Shown here in pieces: positions 1-8,741 of a DNA stretch of 64,000 bases (the first letter of the stretch is position 1; every line of letters starts with the position of its first letter). Made by a program: the position numbers and the translations under genes. The DNA comes from Azoarcus sp. (GTDB lineage Bacteria; Pseudomonadota; Gammaproteobacteria; Burkholderiales; Rhodocyclaceae). A model generated the notes under the pieces. It saw nothing but the letters and a program-made list of their open reading frames with translations. It searched no databases and had not been told where the DNA came from. The stretch is from contig JAUSOD010000010.1 in assembly GCA_030656215.1 (NCBI GenBank), positions 62,001 to 126,000 on the forward strand. Direction: 5' to 3'.

Positions 1-171
1 GGTGCCCGGATTGTTCGAAATGATCGTAAGTCCGCGAACCCCCGACGCCAGGACCGCGTCGATCAGCGTTGTCGGAATGCCGCACAGGCCGAACCCGCCC
101 GACATGATCGTCATTCCGTCGCGCAGCACATCGGCGATTGCCGCGCTCGGGGTCTGGTACCGCTTCCTCAT
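1..171 (-). CDS. 3-oxoacid CoA-transferase subunit A, N-terminal fragment (runs off the window)
   Basis: The first 57 codons are present; the rest lies beyond the left edge. The protein begins MRKRYQTPSAAIADVLRDGM and continues through SGGFGLCGIP and GLTIISNNPG, the N-terminal pattern of SCOT/ScoA-type subunit A, which with subunit B moves CoA from succinyl-CoA to a 3-oxoacid. The ATG follows a GAGGTGTCC stretch usable as a ribosome-binding site. A consensus sigma54 promoter on the same strand (281-296) lies about 110 bp upstream, and the ketone-island enhancer motif (408-422) sits behind it. I infer that it activates the carboxylase product (benzoylacetate or analogue) or acetoacetate. Family assignment is firm; the substrate is inferred. 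Confidence 0.85.
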   Translation of the reverse strand, partial: MRKRYQTPSAAIADVLRDGMTIMSGGFGLCGIPTTLIDAVLASGVRGLTIISNNPGT

Positions 172-280
172 GGACACCTCTATCTCTTGTTTGTCGTTAC
201 CCCGGTCTGGCGCGTCGTGATGAGTGACGCACCGCAGGTTCGTACGTGATTGGAAGGCATTGTTTCGTGCAAGGCATATC

Positions 281-296
281 AGCAAGAGCAGTGCCA
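281..296 (-). promoter_or_regulatory. sigma54 -24/-12 promoter for the CoA-transferase
   Basis: Read on the minus strand the sequence is TGGCACTGCTCTTGCT, a full match to TGGCAC-N5-TTGCW with GG and GC at the -24 and -12 positions. It points at the CoA-transferase start at 171, leaving a leader of about 100 nt. The palindrome at 408-422 is about 120 bp upstream, a normal enhancer distance. Confidence 0.75.
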
Positions 297-407
297 AGAC
301 CACCTCGTGGTCACCACTCTCAGCCACGAAGCGGGTTCCGTGCTCGATCCGGGGTATGCGTTTTGCGCAGCTGGCGTCTGAAGAGCGGACGGAGACGGAC
401 GGTGCGC

Positions 408-422
408 GTCCGAATATCGGGC
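408..422. promoter_or_regulatory. putative enhancer (UAS) between divergent sigma54 promoters
   Basis: GTCCG-AATAT-CGGGC, an inverted repeat with an AT-only 5-bp centre. It matches the RTCCG-N5-CGGAC motif found near 1984, 8838, 8862, 11340 and 11359. It lies between the minus-strand promoter at 281-296 and the plus-strand promoter at 520-535, about 100-120 bp from each, so a single bound activator could serve both transcripts. Confidence 0.55.
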
Positions 423-519
423 AAACGCAGCCGTCTACGGAGCCCATTGATGAGAGCTGCGGTCCCGGATAGCTCCGATCCGACTGAGGCTCAGCGAGAT
501 CATGCCAGGCACCCCACGT

Positions 520-535
520 CGGCACGATCCTTGCG
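520..535 (+). promoter_or_regulatory. sigma54 -24/-12 promoter for the PAS chemoreceptor
   Basis: CGGCACGATCCTTGCG fits the sigma54 pattern with GG/GC at -24/-12; only the first T of TGGCAC is replaced. It ends about 70 bp before the chemoreceptor start and about 100 bp after the palindrome at 408-422. Confidence 0.6.
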
Positions 536-606
536 CCTCGCAAGCGCTCGATCATGGCGGGTAATTCTCTTGTCATGAGGTCAGAGCAACGATCGGAGGC
601 GTGACG

Positions 607-1923
607 ATGTGGATGGGTCGCAAGCGGCTGTTGCACAGCCTGGAGAACTTTGCGCAATCACTGGTGGATGGGGGCCCGGTACGGTTCGTTTGGCCGTTCA
701 GGGGCCAGGCCGCAGTGTGTGCGCGGATCGAGGTCGAACTGGGGAAGCACAGGGCGCGGCTTCATGAAGCGGAGGCTGCCGCGATTGCGGCCCGGCAATC
801 GGCGGGTGTGCTGGCCGCACATGTCGAGCGTGCGGAACGCGAAGCAGAGCGTCTGCGGACCCGTTTCGAACTCGTGCGGCGCGCAACCAGCGACGGCCTG
901 TGGGACATGGTGGTGGACGATCGCTCGCTGACCATGGATCACGAGATCTGGTGGTCGGATCAGTTTCGGAAACTGCTCGGCTTCCAGGATGTCGCCGAGT
1001 TTCCCGATGTCCTCGACAGCTGGGCGCAGCGTCTGCATCCGCAGGACCGCGACATGGCCTTGAACGCGTTTGCCGAGCATCTGAACGATCGTACCGGGAA
1101 CACCCCTTACGACGTCACCTATCGGCTGGCGTGCCGCGATGGCGAATATCGCTGGTTCCGCGCACGCGGGGAGACCGTCCGCGACCGTGCGGGAAAGCCG
1201 TTGCGCGTGGCCGGCTCGATGTCCGACATCACCGACGATCTGCAGCGCCGCAAGCAGCTCGATACGGCGCAGATCCGCTTCGATCTGGCGCTGGAAATGC
1301 TGAGCGACGGATTGTGGGACATGGAGGTGTGTGCGGGCGATCCGGTCAATGCCCGCAATGTCATCTGGTGGTCTCCCCAGCTGCGCCGCCTGCTCGGCTT
1401 CGACGGTGTCGAGGACTTTCCGGATGTGCTCGAGAGTTGGGCCAACTGTCTTCATCCCGAGGACAAGCAGCGGGTGATCGAGGCCTTCACCCGCCACCTC
1501 ATGGATCGCAGCGGGCGCACCGCCTATAACGTCGAGTCGCGTCTGCGGTGCAAGAACGGCGAGTACCGCTGGTTCCGGGCCAAGGGACAGACCCACCGGG
1601 CGGCCGACGGTACGCCGCTGCGCGTGGTCGGTGCCCTGACCGATATCCAGGCAAGCAAGCTCGAGGACGAGCTCCGGCAAAAGGAGCGGCGCTACCACCA
1701 GCAACTGGAGGGCCACCTGTCGAAGGTGTCCGAGATCATGCAGACGATCAAGGAGATCGCAAACCAGACGAATCTGCTCGCACTCAATGCAGCGATCGAG
1801 GCGGCGCGGGCGGGTGAGTCCGGGCGCGGTTTCGCGGTGGTTGCCGACGAGGTGCGGCGGCTGGCCGAGCGCACCCGCGAGGCTACCGACTATGTGGCCG
1901 GCATGGCGCCGGCAGGGGATTGA
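607..1923 (+). CDS. Soluble PAS-PAS chemoreceptor with a minimal MCP signalling tip
   Basis: 438 aa. ATG 607 is chosen over GTG 601 because the GGAGG at 595-599 sits 7 nt from it. A short helical N-terminus is followed by two tandem PAS/PAC (PAS_3-like) domains, each with DGLWDM, a WWS..RKLLGF-like strand and a YRWFRA(K/R)G core; the duplicates are alike. The C-terminus carries the kinase-contact hairpin of chemoreceptors ([31 protein letters not shown]) and then stops. There is no transmembrane segment, HAMP domain or normal-length methylation helices, so the signalling part is about 85 residues instead of about 250. Its sigma54 promoter and UAS match those of the ketone genes, suggesting energy or substrate taxis tied to ketone use. 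The ligand is unknown. Confidence 0.85.
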   Translation: MWMGRKRLLHSLENFAQSLVDGGPVRFVWPFRGQAAVCARIEVELGKHRARLHEAEAAAIAARQSAGVLAAHVERAEREAERLRTRFELVRRATSDGLWDMVVDDRSLTMDHEIWWSDQFRKLLGFQDVAEFPDVLDSWAQRLHPQDRDMALNAFAEHLNDRTGNTPYDVTYRLACRDGEYRWFRARGETVRDRAGKPLRVAGSMSDITDDLQRRKQLDTAQIRFDLALEMLSDGLWDMEVCAGDPVNARNVIWWSPQLRRLLGFDGVEDFPDVLESWANCLHPEDKQRVIEAFTRHLMDRSGRTAYNVESRLRCKNGEYRWFRAKGQTHRAADGTPLRVVGALTDIQASKLEDELRQKERRYHQQLEGHLSKVSEIMQTIKEIANQTNLLALNAAIEAARAGESGRGFAVVADEVRRLAERTREATDYVAGMAPAGD

Positions 1924-1979
1924 GCCGGGCCGATGGTGGTGGGGCGGGCGTCTCCGGTCCCGCTCGAGTCTCCAGTCGG

Positions 1980-2021
1980 GGCGTCCGATAGCGGGACGCC
2001 TGTCCGACGGATATCCGGACA
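1980..2021. promoter_or_regulatory. Two tandem inverted repeats, putative enhancer for the envelope operon
   Basis: The first repeat is GGCGTCC (1980-1986), spacer GATAGCG, GGACGCC (1994-2000), containing GTCCG-N5-GGGAC. The second is TGTCCG (2001-2006), 9-bp spacer, CGGACA (2016-2021), the same half-sites at wider spacing. They are about 100-135 bp upstream of the sigma54 promoter at 2116-2131 and share half-sites with the 8834-8876 and 11340-11373 elements. Confidence 0.6.
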
Positions 2022-2115
2022 TGCGCGCCCCGCGTGCTGCTACGCAGCAATTCTTGTGTTCGATTAAACATCAATAAAACAACTACTTGAGTGCGACTTG
2101 TCGGGTTGCCGGGGT

Positions 2116-2131
2116 TGGCACTCAAGTTGCT
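2116..2131 (+). promoter_or_regulatory. sigma54 -24/-12 promoter for the envelope operon
   Basis: TGGCACTCAAGTTGCT is a full consensus match (TGGCAC-N5-TTGCW). It lies in the 380-bp gap after the chemoreceptor gene and is followed by a leader of about 160 nt before the beta-propeller gene. Confidence 0.8.
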
Positions 2132-2239
2132 GACAGCTCGTGGCGCTTCCCGTTGCCCTGCGGCTACCGGGAGCGAGGCGCACGGCAGACCAATCGTCGT
2201 GGACACGAGCACAAGCTCGAAGCGAGACAGGGAGTCGCA

Positions 2240-2338
2240 ATGGTGAAGAAAGCGGAACGATGGGCATGCGTGGCAAACGCCGCGTTGGCCATGGGCAGGC
2301 GAGATGAAAGCGACAGGACGGGTGTCAGCAATGCTTGA
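2240..2338 (+). CDS. Possible 32-aa leader peptide overlapping the next gene's start
   Basis: Small frame beginning MVKKAERWACVANAALAMG, with a good ribosome-binding site (AGGGAGTCGCA) before its ATG. It lies within the leader of the sigma54 transcript. Its TGA (2336-2338) overlaps the internal ATG at 2331 of the beta-propeller gene, a geometry typical of translational coupling. No similarity recognised; chance occurrence is quite possible. Confidence 0.3.
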   Translation: MVKKAERWACVANAALAMGRRDESDRTGVSNA

Positions 2339-3347
2339 TGCGATTACTCGACTGGGCGGAGGTGTGCGTTCGGTAGTGGCCCTGACAACCTCGGCGCTGC
2401 CCCTGTTGATCATTGGGGGCTTGTTCTACGCGGCGGTTTTCGTCAAGGCAGAACCAATGGTGGCGAGCCTGCAGGCGCCGACCATCGAGCGCAGAGACGT
2501 CTTTCTCGGTGTGGTGGCACCCAGTGCCGATGTGCTGTGGGCGGCAGGCTCCTACGGAAAGATTGTTCGCAGCGAGGATCGCGGACGAACCTGGGCGCTG
2601 CAGCAAACGCCGGTTGCAGAGCATCTGCAGGCGATTGCCGCGTGGGACCTGCAGCGTGCGGTGGTGGTGGGGAATCGGGGGGTCGTGCTGGTGACGTCCA
2701 ATGGTGGCAAGGACTGGCGCGAAGTCGATGCGCCGCGCTCCGAGGTCGCCAACAAGCTTATGCAGGTCAGGGCTTACGGGAATGGCGTTGCCTGGGCAGT
2801 CGGTGAAGTGGGCGCAGTGCTGAAAACGCGCGACTACGGAATGAGCTGGAGCCGTGCGCTCGAGGAGAAGGATCAGGCCTGGAACGATGTCTTTCTCATC
2901 GGCGATCACGGCTGGATGGTGGGGGAGTTCGGCCGGATCGTCACCACGCGCGACGGCGGCGAGAGCTGGCAGGCGGTCGAGAGCCCGCTCAAGTCCAGCC
3001 TGATGTCGGTTCACTTCCGCGATGCGGTCAATGGTGTTTCGGTGGGGCTGTCGGGTGCCATTCTCGTGACTGCAGACGGCGGTATGACCTGGCGTGAGGC
3101 GCCGCGGGTGACGCGCGAGCACCTCAACTGCGTGATCTGGGACGGCGTGCAGTGGGTTGCGGTGGGCGACAAGGGGGTTCGCGTCGTCGGCGTGGCCGAC
3201 GGCAGTCGGTGGACCGGTGGTCGCGTCTCGGAGCAAGACCTTTCCTGGCGAACCCAGCTCGTCCGTGTCGGCGAAGGCTTCCTGTTGGCAGGCGCCAACC
3301 TTGCGCTGCTCGACCAGGGGCAGCTCGAGATCATCGGCCGCGAGTAA
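2304..3347 (+). CDS. Membrane-anchored Ycf48/BNR-type beta-propeller protein
   Basis: 347 aa from ATG 2304; ATG 2331, after the small upstream frame, is an equally good start. One hydrophobic segment (about residues 20-48) anchors it in the inner membrane. The rest is periplasmic and made of repeating blades with the sialidase/BNR signature (S.DRGRTW, SNGGKDW, TRDGGESW, TADGGMTW), as in Ycf48/HCF136-like proteins. It lies 43 bp before the MMPL transporter gene, in the same transcript as the DUF1302 and DUF1329 genes. Such propellers often travel with this transporter set; a scaffold or assembly role is inference. No catalytic sialidase residues are evident. Confidence 0.8.
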   Translation: MKATGRVSAMLDAITRLGGGVRSVVALTTSALPLLIIGGLFYAAVFVKAEPMVASLQAPTIERRDVFLGVVAPSADVLWAAGSYGKIVRSEDRGRTWALQQTPVAEHLQAIAAWDLQRAVVVGNRGVVLVTSNGGKDWREVDAPRSEVANKLMQVRAYGNGVAWAVGEVGAVLKTRDYGMSWSRALEEKDQAWNDVFLIGDHGWMVGEFGRIVTTRDGGESWQAVESPLKSSLMSVHFRDAVNGVSVGLSGAILVTADGGMTWREAPRVTREHLNCVIWDGVQWVAVGDKGVRVVGVADGSRWTGGRVSEQDLSWRTQLVRVGEGFLLAGANLALLDQGQLEIIGRE

Positions 3348-3390
3348 ACGGCCACCCGTCTGAGCGCAGCAATCCGGAGAGATAGAAAGA

Positions 3391-5775
3391 ATGAAGAACG
3401 CAACATTCAGAATGCTGGGCCGCGTGATCGACGTGCTCTTGCGTCATCGGCTCATCGTGGTCGCGGCGGTTGCCGCGATGACCTGCGTCATGGGCTTTTT
3501 TGCAGCCCAGGTCGAAGTCAAGACCGTGTTCAGCGATCTGCTGCCCAAGAACCATCCGTACGTACAGATCAACGATCGTTTCAAGCACACCTTCGGTGGC
3601 TCGAACCTGGTCAGCATCATGGTCGAGGTCGAGGACGGCGACATCTTCAGCCTGGCGACGCTGGGCAAGGTGCGCAAGATCACGCGCGAACTGCAGCAGG
3701 TCGAGGGGGTGGATACCTACCAGATCGTGTCACTTGCGTCGAAGAAGCTCAAGGAGGTGCGGGCATCGACCGAAGGCATCGAGTCCCGCCCCCTGATGTG
3801 GCCCGAACTGCCGCGCGATCAGGTCGAGATCCAGGCGCTGCGCGACGCGGTCCTCAACAACCCGCTGGTATATGGCCCCTATGTGTCGCGCGACCTGAAG
3901 GCAACCCTGATCACCGCCGACTTCTCCGACGGCGAGGTCGACTACCTGAAGGCTTACCGGCAGATCGCAGACATCGCGGCGCAGGCGCAGGGCGATGGCG
4001 TTGCCGTGCGCATGGTCGGTGAGCCGATTCTGTACGGACTGGTGAATCATTATCTGAGCGAGACGCTGCATATCTTTCTGCTCACCCTCGGCACGCTGAT
4101 TCTGCTGCTACTGCTCATCACCCGAACCTGGTACGGGACGCTGCTGCCGCTGATCAGCGGCGGCGTGAGCGCGGTCTGGGCACTCGGCATGGCGAAGCTG
4201 ATGGGCTTTCACCTCGATCCGCTGGTAATCGTGGTCGCCTTCCTGATCACCGCCAACGCCCTGTCGACCTCGGTGCAATTGATCTCCCGCTTCGAACATG
4301 AGGTGGAGAACGGTGCACCCGACTCGGTTTCGGCAGCCCGGGTGTGCCTGGCGCACCTGTTCAAGCCGGGCATGCTGGCGGTCCTGACCGGTGCGTTCTG
4401 TGTGCTGGTGGTGTCACTGACGCCGATTCCGTTGCTGGAGAAGATCTCCTACATCGGTTCGGTATGGCTGCTGTCGATCCTGATCACCGCGCTGGTCCTG
4501 ACCCCGGTCATGCTCTCGTGGTGCGGGGTGCGGCATCGCCCGGTGCACCCGCTCGACATCACGCCGCTACTCAACGGCATTCTTCGGCTGTGTGCCGCGC
4601 TGGTCACCTCGCGGTTTCGGTATGCCGTGATCGTCGGATCTGCGGTGGTCTTCGTAGTGTCGGGTATGTATGCCTTCAATCTGAAAGTGGGCGACGCGAA
4701 CCCGGGTTCGCCGATCCTGTGGCCCGACTCCACCTACAACACCGATGCGGCCGCCATCAACCGGGAGTTCCAGGGCTCCGATCGCATGTTCGTGGTGGTC
4801 GAGGGGAAACGGGAAGGGGCGCTCAAGGAACCGGCGGTGCTCGAAGGCATGGAGCGCTTCCAGAAATACATGGAGGCCCAGCCCGAGGTCGGCGGCAGCA
4901 TCTCGCTCGCGGATCTGCTGCCGGCGGTCAACCGCGTCGTGCGCGAAGGCAACGCGCGCTACCAGGAGCTCGGTGGATCGAGCAACGAGAACGGGGAGCT
5001 GGTGTACATGTTCGTCTCCGGTTCGGATCCGGGCGACATGGACCGCTTCGCCGACGCCCAGACCAAGAACGGTGCCGTCACCCTGTTCTTCCGCGACCAC
5101 CAGGGCGACACCATACGCACCGCAATTGCACGCGTGAAAGAGTACGTGACACGCAATCCGGTCCCGGAGGTCGAGCTCCTGCTTGCCGGTGGTCTGGTCG
5201 GCGTCCTTGGCGCGGTCAACGAGATCATCCTGGCGGGGCAGATCGAATCGATCGCCTATGCACTGCTGGTACTGGTGGTGTGCTGCATGCTGACCTACCG
5301 CTCGGCGGTCGCGGGCGTGTTCTTCATGATTCCGGTGCTGCTCTCCAACACCCTGACCTTCAGCTACATGGCCTGGCAGGGCATCGGCATGAGCATCAAC
5401 ACGCTGCCGGTGGTCGCGCTCGGGATCGGCTTCGGGGTGGACTACAGCATCTACATCGTCGACGGCATCCGCGAGGAGCTTCACCGCCATCGTGATGTCG
5501 GGCGGGCCATCGCCAGCTCGATCGCCACTGCCGGCAAGGGCGTCCTGATCACCGCGCTGACGCTGGTCATGAGCGTCGTGCTGTGGAGCTTCTCGTCGCT
5601 GCGTCTGCAGGCCGAGATGGGCATCCTGATCGCCATCTGGCTGTTCATCTCTGCTGCGAGCGCGATGTTCCTCATGCCTGCGATGGTGGCCGTGTTCCGC
5701 CCCGAATTCATCGTCGGCTCCAGGCGTCATCCGATCGATCTGGCCGCGCCGGCCGAAATGGTTCCCGTCTCTTGA
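3391..5775 (+). CDS. RND-superfamily (MMPL/HAE3-type) transporter
   Basis: 794 aa. It has the duplicated layout of RND/MMPL proteins: a transmembrane helix near residues 18-36, a periplasmic loop, a bundle of helices at about 220-375, a helix near 410-425, a second periplasmic loop, and a final bundle from about 610 to 775. GIGFGVDYSIYIVDG in the second bundle is the proton-relay-region signature of this family. It shares an operon with the beta-propeller upstream and the DUF1302/DUF1329 genes downstream, behind a sigma54 promoter. The expected role is proton-driven movement of a hydrophobic molecule between inner membrane and periplasm. The cargo (ketone, product or a lipid) is unknown. Confidence 0.9.
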   Translation: MKNATFRMLGRVIDVLLRHRLIVVAAVAAMTCVMGFFAAQVEVKTVFSDLLPKNHPYVQINDRFKHTFGGSNLVSIMVEVEDGDIFSLATLGKVRKITRELQQVEGVDTYQIVSLASKKLKEVRASTEGIESRPLMWPELPRDQVEIQALRDAVLNNPLVYGPYVSRDLKATLITADFSDGEVDYLKAYRQIADIAAQAQGDGVAVRMVGEPILYGLVNHYLSETLHIFLLTLGTLILLLLLITRTWYGTLLPLISGGVSAVWALGMAKLMGFHLDPLVIVVAFLITANALSTSVQLISRFEHEVENGAPDSVSAARVCLAHLFKPGMLAVLTGAFCVLVVSLTPIPLLEKISYIGSVWLLSILITALVLTPVMLSWCGVRHRPVHPLDITPLLNGILRLCAALVTSRFRYAVIVGSAVVFVVSGMYAFNLKVGDANPGSPILWPDSTYNTDAAAINREFQGSDRMFVVVEGKREGALKEPAVLEGMERFQKYMEAQPEVGGSISLADLLPAVNRVVREGNARYQELGGSSNENGELVYMFVSGSDPGDMDRFADAQTKNGAVTLFFRDHQGDTIRTAIARVKEYVTRNPVPEVELLLAGGLVGVLGAVNEIILAGQIESIAYALLVLVVCCMLTYRSAVAGVFFMIPVLLSNTLTFSYMAWQGIGMSINTLPVVALGIGFGVDYSIYIVDGIREELHRHRDVGRAIASSIATAGKGVLITALTLVMSVVLWSFSSLRLQAEMGILIAIWLFISAASAMFLMPAMVAVFRPEFIVGSRRHPIDLAAPAEMVPVS

Positions 5776-5858
5776 CCTGTCATTTGCGGTCCGTCTTCCC
5801 GGCGGGCTGCGGCAGGAGGGAAGTTGTGCCTACACCAAACGAAAATGGAGGGAGACTC

Positions 5859-7403
5859 ATGAAGTGCATCAAATATGGAAAGCTCGCGGCGACGGTCGCG
5901 ATGCTGTTTGTCGGCAGCGGTGTCGCGCACGCACAGGAAAGCGACAGCGGCGGCGACTCATCCAACTACTTCCGCATCGGCGGCTATCTGCGCGGCTGGG
6001 CGGCATTCAACCTCCAGGACATCCCTGAGACCGAGGCCAACGACCGCGGCAAGCTGTCGATGTTGCGCGGCTCGCTGCTGCTCGACGCGGACGCGGGAAC
6101 AGGGCCGATCAAGTGGAAAGCGGTCGGGCGCCTCGACCGTGAGCACAAGACCGACTATCTGAGGGACCTCGAGCGCCTGCGTGCAAGCAACGGCACCACC
6201 GGTGGTGATGCCTCGAGCATTCTCGACAACTACAACGAAGCCGAGATCCGGGAGTTGTGGGGCGAGTTCAGTGTCGGTGACCGTGCCACCGTGCGCCTGG
6301 GCAAGCAGCAGATCGTGTGGGGAGAGTCGGACTTCTTTCATGCGATGGACGTGGTGCACGGCTACGATCTGAGCTGGCGGCTGTTCCTCGAAGGCGAGAA
6401 CGAGGAGTGGCGCAAGCCGCTGTGGCTGGCGAGCGTGAAGGTCGACGTGCCCGAAGCGGACGGACAACTGCATGTCTATGTCCGACCCGGCCTGGATCGT
6501 TGCGAGAACATCGGCAATACCTACGATATCCAGGGCGGGCGCTGGTTCTTCCAGCCCTACCGCGGCTTCGACCTGACCGCGGTGACGAACAAGGACTGCG
6601 ATCACCCGTCCGGCGACAAGGACGACGTCACTGGCGGCATCCGCTGGTCGGGGACAGCGGGGCCGGTCGATTACTCGATCGCCTACATCAATACCTTCTC
6701 CGCAGACCCGGTCGCAAACTCGGTGTTTGCGCCCTACAAGAAGGCACCGTCCGGTGCATTGTTCGATCTGATCCATCCGAAGATCGACGTGATCGGGGCG
6801 ACCGTCAGCGGCTACTCCGCCACCCTCGATGCGGTCATCAGTGCGGAGATCGCCTACACCTTCGACCAGCCCTACAACGTCGGCACCGGCGCCTTGCTCG
6901 CGCCTTGGCGCGGCGGCGCGGCCGGCCTTGGGCTCGGCGGCGTGCGCACCAAGGACGTGGTCACCACGATGCTGCGCTTCGACAAGAACCTGCGCCTCGA
7001 GCGCCTGCTCGGCACCAGCCGGCCATCGTTCTCGTCGATCCAGCTGTTCGACACTTGGGTGCAGGACTACCGCAAGTCCGAGGATCTGGCGCGTCTGTTT
7101 GCCTTTGGCGCACCGCTGTCCGAGCACAACACGATCCTGACCGCCTTCTCGGTGCTCAACTACCGCGGCGACACGATCAACCCGGGTATCGCGGTGGGCG
7201 TCGACCTGACCCACGGCGGCGGCTTCCTCATCCCGAGTGTCGATCTGGCGCTGGGCGACAACTGGCGAGCCAAGATCGAGGCCGATCTGTTCTGGACCTC
7301 GGGCAAGTCGCGGGCCTTGCTCGACCCCGATCGATCGACGCAACTGTTCGGCTACTTCGCCAACAACAACCAACTGACCTTCCGGCTTACCCGCCAGTTC
7401 TAA
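5859..7403 (+). CDS. DUF1302 family outer-membrane protein
   Basis: 514 aa. ATG 5859 follows GGAGGGAGAC. It has a signal peptide ending near AHA-QES, then a long Gly- and aromatic-rich stretch with alternating beta-strands (RIGGYLRGWAAFNL near the start; FGYFANNNQLTFRLTRQF at the end). A terminal phenylalanine is typical of beta-barrels inserted by the BAM complex. The length and RLGKQQIVWGESDFF motif fit DUF1302. It is 83 bp downstream of the MMPL gene and 16 bp upstream of DUF1329, a recurring partnership in hydrophobic-compound-using proteobacteria. Likely the outer-membrane station of the transport system; direction of flow is not determined. Confidence 0.85.
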   Translation: MKCIKYGKLAATVAMLFVGSGVAHAQESDSGGDSSNYFRIGGYLRGWAAFNLQDIPETEANDRGKLSMLRGSLLLDADAGTGPIKWKAVGRLDREHKTDYLRDLERLRASNGTTGGDASSILDNYNEAEIRELWGEFSVGDRATVRLGKQQIVWGESDFFHAMDVVHGYDLSWRLFLEGENEEWRKPLWLASVKVDVPEADGQLHVYVRPGLDRCENIGNTYDIQGGRWFFQPYRGFDLTAVTNKDCDHPSGDKDDVTGGIRWSGTAGPVDYSIAYINTFSADPVANSVFAPYKKAPSGALFDLIHPKIDVIGATVSGYSATLDAVISAEIAYTFDQPYNVGTGALLAPWRGGAAGLGLGGVRTKDVVTTMLRFDKNLRLERLLGTSRPSFSSIQLFDTWVQDYRKSEDLARLFAFGAPLSEHNTILTAFSVLNYRGDTINPGIAVGVDLTHGGGFLIPSVDLALGDNWRAKIEADLFWTSGKSRALLDPDRSTQLFGYFANNNQLTFRLTRQF

Positions 7404-7419
7404 TCAAAGGAGACAACAC

Positions 7420-8724
7420 ATGAATAAGGCATTCACTACCGGATTCCGTTGCAAGGGGCTCGTCAGCCTCTGCGCATTGGTCTTCGGTGCCAGCGTCGGC
7501 GTCGCCTCGGCCGAGGAGTTGCAGGCCGGCTTCGTCATTAGCAAGGACAACCTCGATTCGGTCAAGAACAAGACCTTTGAGGGCAAGACGATCGCGAGCA
7601 TGATCCCCGAGCGGATGGAGCAGATGATCAAGGACTCCGGCTTGACGCTGAAGATCGCCCACTCGAAGAAGATAGAGATGGACCCGAAGTACGTCGCAGC
7701 GACCCGGGAGCATGCCAAGGACGTCAAGTTCGATCCGGCCGACCGCACCATGAGCGGCTGGAAGGCGGGCATGCCTTTCCCGCCGGACACGATCAAGCTG
7801 GACGACCCCAACGCAGGGGACAAGGTGATCTGGAACCTGCGGGCGGCCACCTATGGCGCCACCATGGATCTGCGCGACATCTCCTTCGTGTTCATCAGCG
7901 GGAGCACTGGTGTCGAGCGCGTGCAGCGCTGGCAGTCGCGCCGCTATTACATGGAGGGCCGCCTCGACGGCGGTCCTATGACCGAGGGTGATGGCAGCAT
8001 CACGCAAAAGACCTATCTGTTCGCCACCAGTCCGCAGGACATCCGCGGCCTAGGTACCTTTTCGATCCGTTACAACGACCCCACCTCGGCCAAGCCGGAC
8101 GATACCTGGGCCTACCTGAAGTCGGTGCGACGCACGCGCCGTCTGTCTGGCGGGGCGTGGATGGATCCGATCGGCGGCACCGATCAGCTCTACGACGACT
8201 GGGATATCTGGGACGCCTTCCCGACCAAGTATCGCGCCAACAAACTGATCGGCAAACGCTGGGTGTTCGCTATTGCCCACAGTCCGTTGGTCAGCGTAGA
8301 CAACAGCAAGCGCGACACCCCGGCCGAGTTTCCGTCGGTCGGTCTGACCGAGGCCCCCCATTACTTCCCGGCCAAGCACATCGAGTGGGAGCCACGCGAA
8401 GTGTATGTGGTCGAGGGGACCCCGCCGCCGGAACACCCCTACAGCAAGAAGGTGGTGTACATGGAGGTGGATTTCCCGCGGCCCTATCTTGGCGAGATGT
8501 ATGACCAGAAGGGCGAATTCTGGAAGTACATGATCTTCCAGAACCGGCCCGATATCGGGGACGACGGCTACAAGGCGGTGATGCCGGTCGTTGGGCACGT
8601 GATCGACGTCAAGCGCAATCACTCCACCACCTGGTCGGCCAACATGAAGGCCAATCCAAAGGGCGTGAAAGAAAGCGATGTCTCACTGAGCAAGCTCGAG
8701 GAAGTTGCCACCGGCGGACGCTAA
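7420..8724 (+). CDS. DUF1329 family periplasmic protein (LolA/LolB-like)
   Basis: 434 aa with a signal peptide cleaved near ASA-EEL and a ribosome-binding site AAAGGAG. The sequence has DUF1329 features (FVFISGSTGVERVQRWQSRR, LRTYRRRR-like VRRTRRLSGGAWMDP, WDIWDAFPTKYRANKLIGKR, VYVVEG). I recall the family as having an open lipid-carrying fold related to LolA/LolB, which would suit a periplasmic shuttle between the MMPL pump and the DUF1302 barrel. It is the last gene of the four-gene operon and is followed by an 18-bp perfect hairpin. Cargo unknown. Confidence 0.85.
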   Translation: MNKAFTTGFRCKGLVSLCALVFGASVGVASAEELQAGFVISKDNLDSVKNKTFEGKTIASMIPERMEQMIKDSGLTLKIAHSKKIEMDPKYVAATREHAKDVKFDPADRTMSGWKAGMPFPPDTIKLDDPNAGDKVIWNLRAATYGATMDLRDISFVFISGSTGVERVQRWQSRRYYMEGRLDGGPMTEGDGSITQKTYLFATSPQDIRGLGTFSIRYNDPTSAKPDDTWAYLKSVRRTRRLSGGAWMDPIGGTDQLYDDWDIWDAFPTKYRANKLIGKRWVFAIAHSPLVSVDNSKRDTPAEFPSVGLTEAPHYFPAKHIEWEPREVYVVEGTPPPEHPYSKKVVYMEVDFPRPYLGEMYDQKGEFWKYMIFQNRPDIGDDGYKAVMPVVGHVIDVKRNHSTTWSANMKANPKGVKESDVSLSKLEEVATGGR

Positions 8725-8741
8725 GCCGCTGTCGTCGGCCG

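Noticed and set aside
658-2022. Long minus-strand frame opposite the PAS chemoreceptor
   Set aside because: The plus-strand frame encodes clear PAS and MCP motifs; the opposite frame is a composition artefact.
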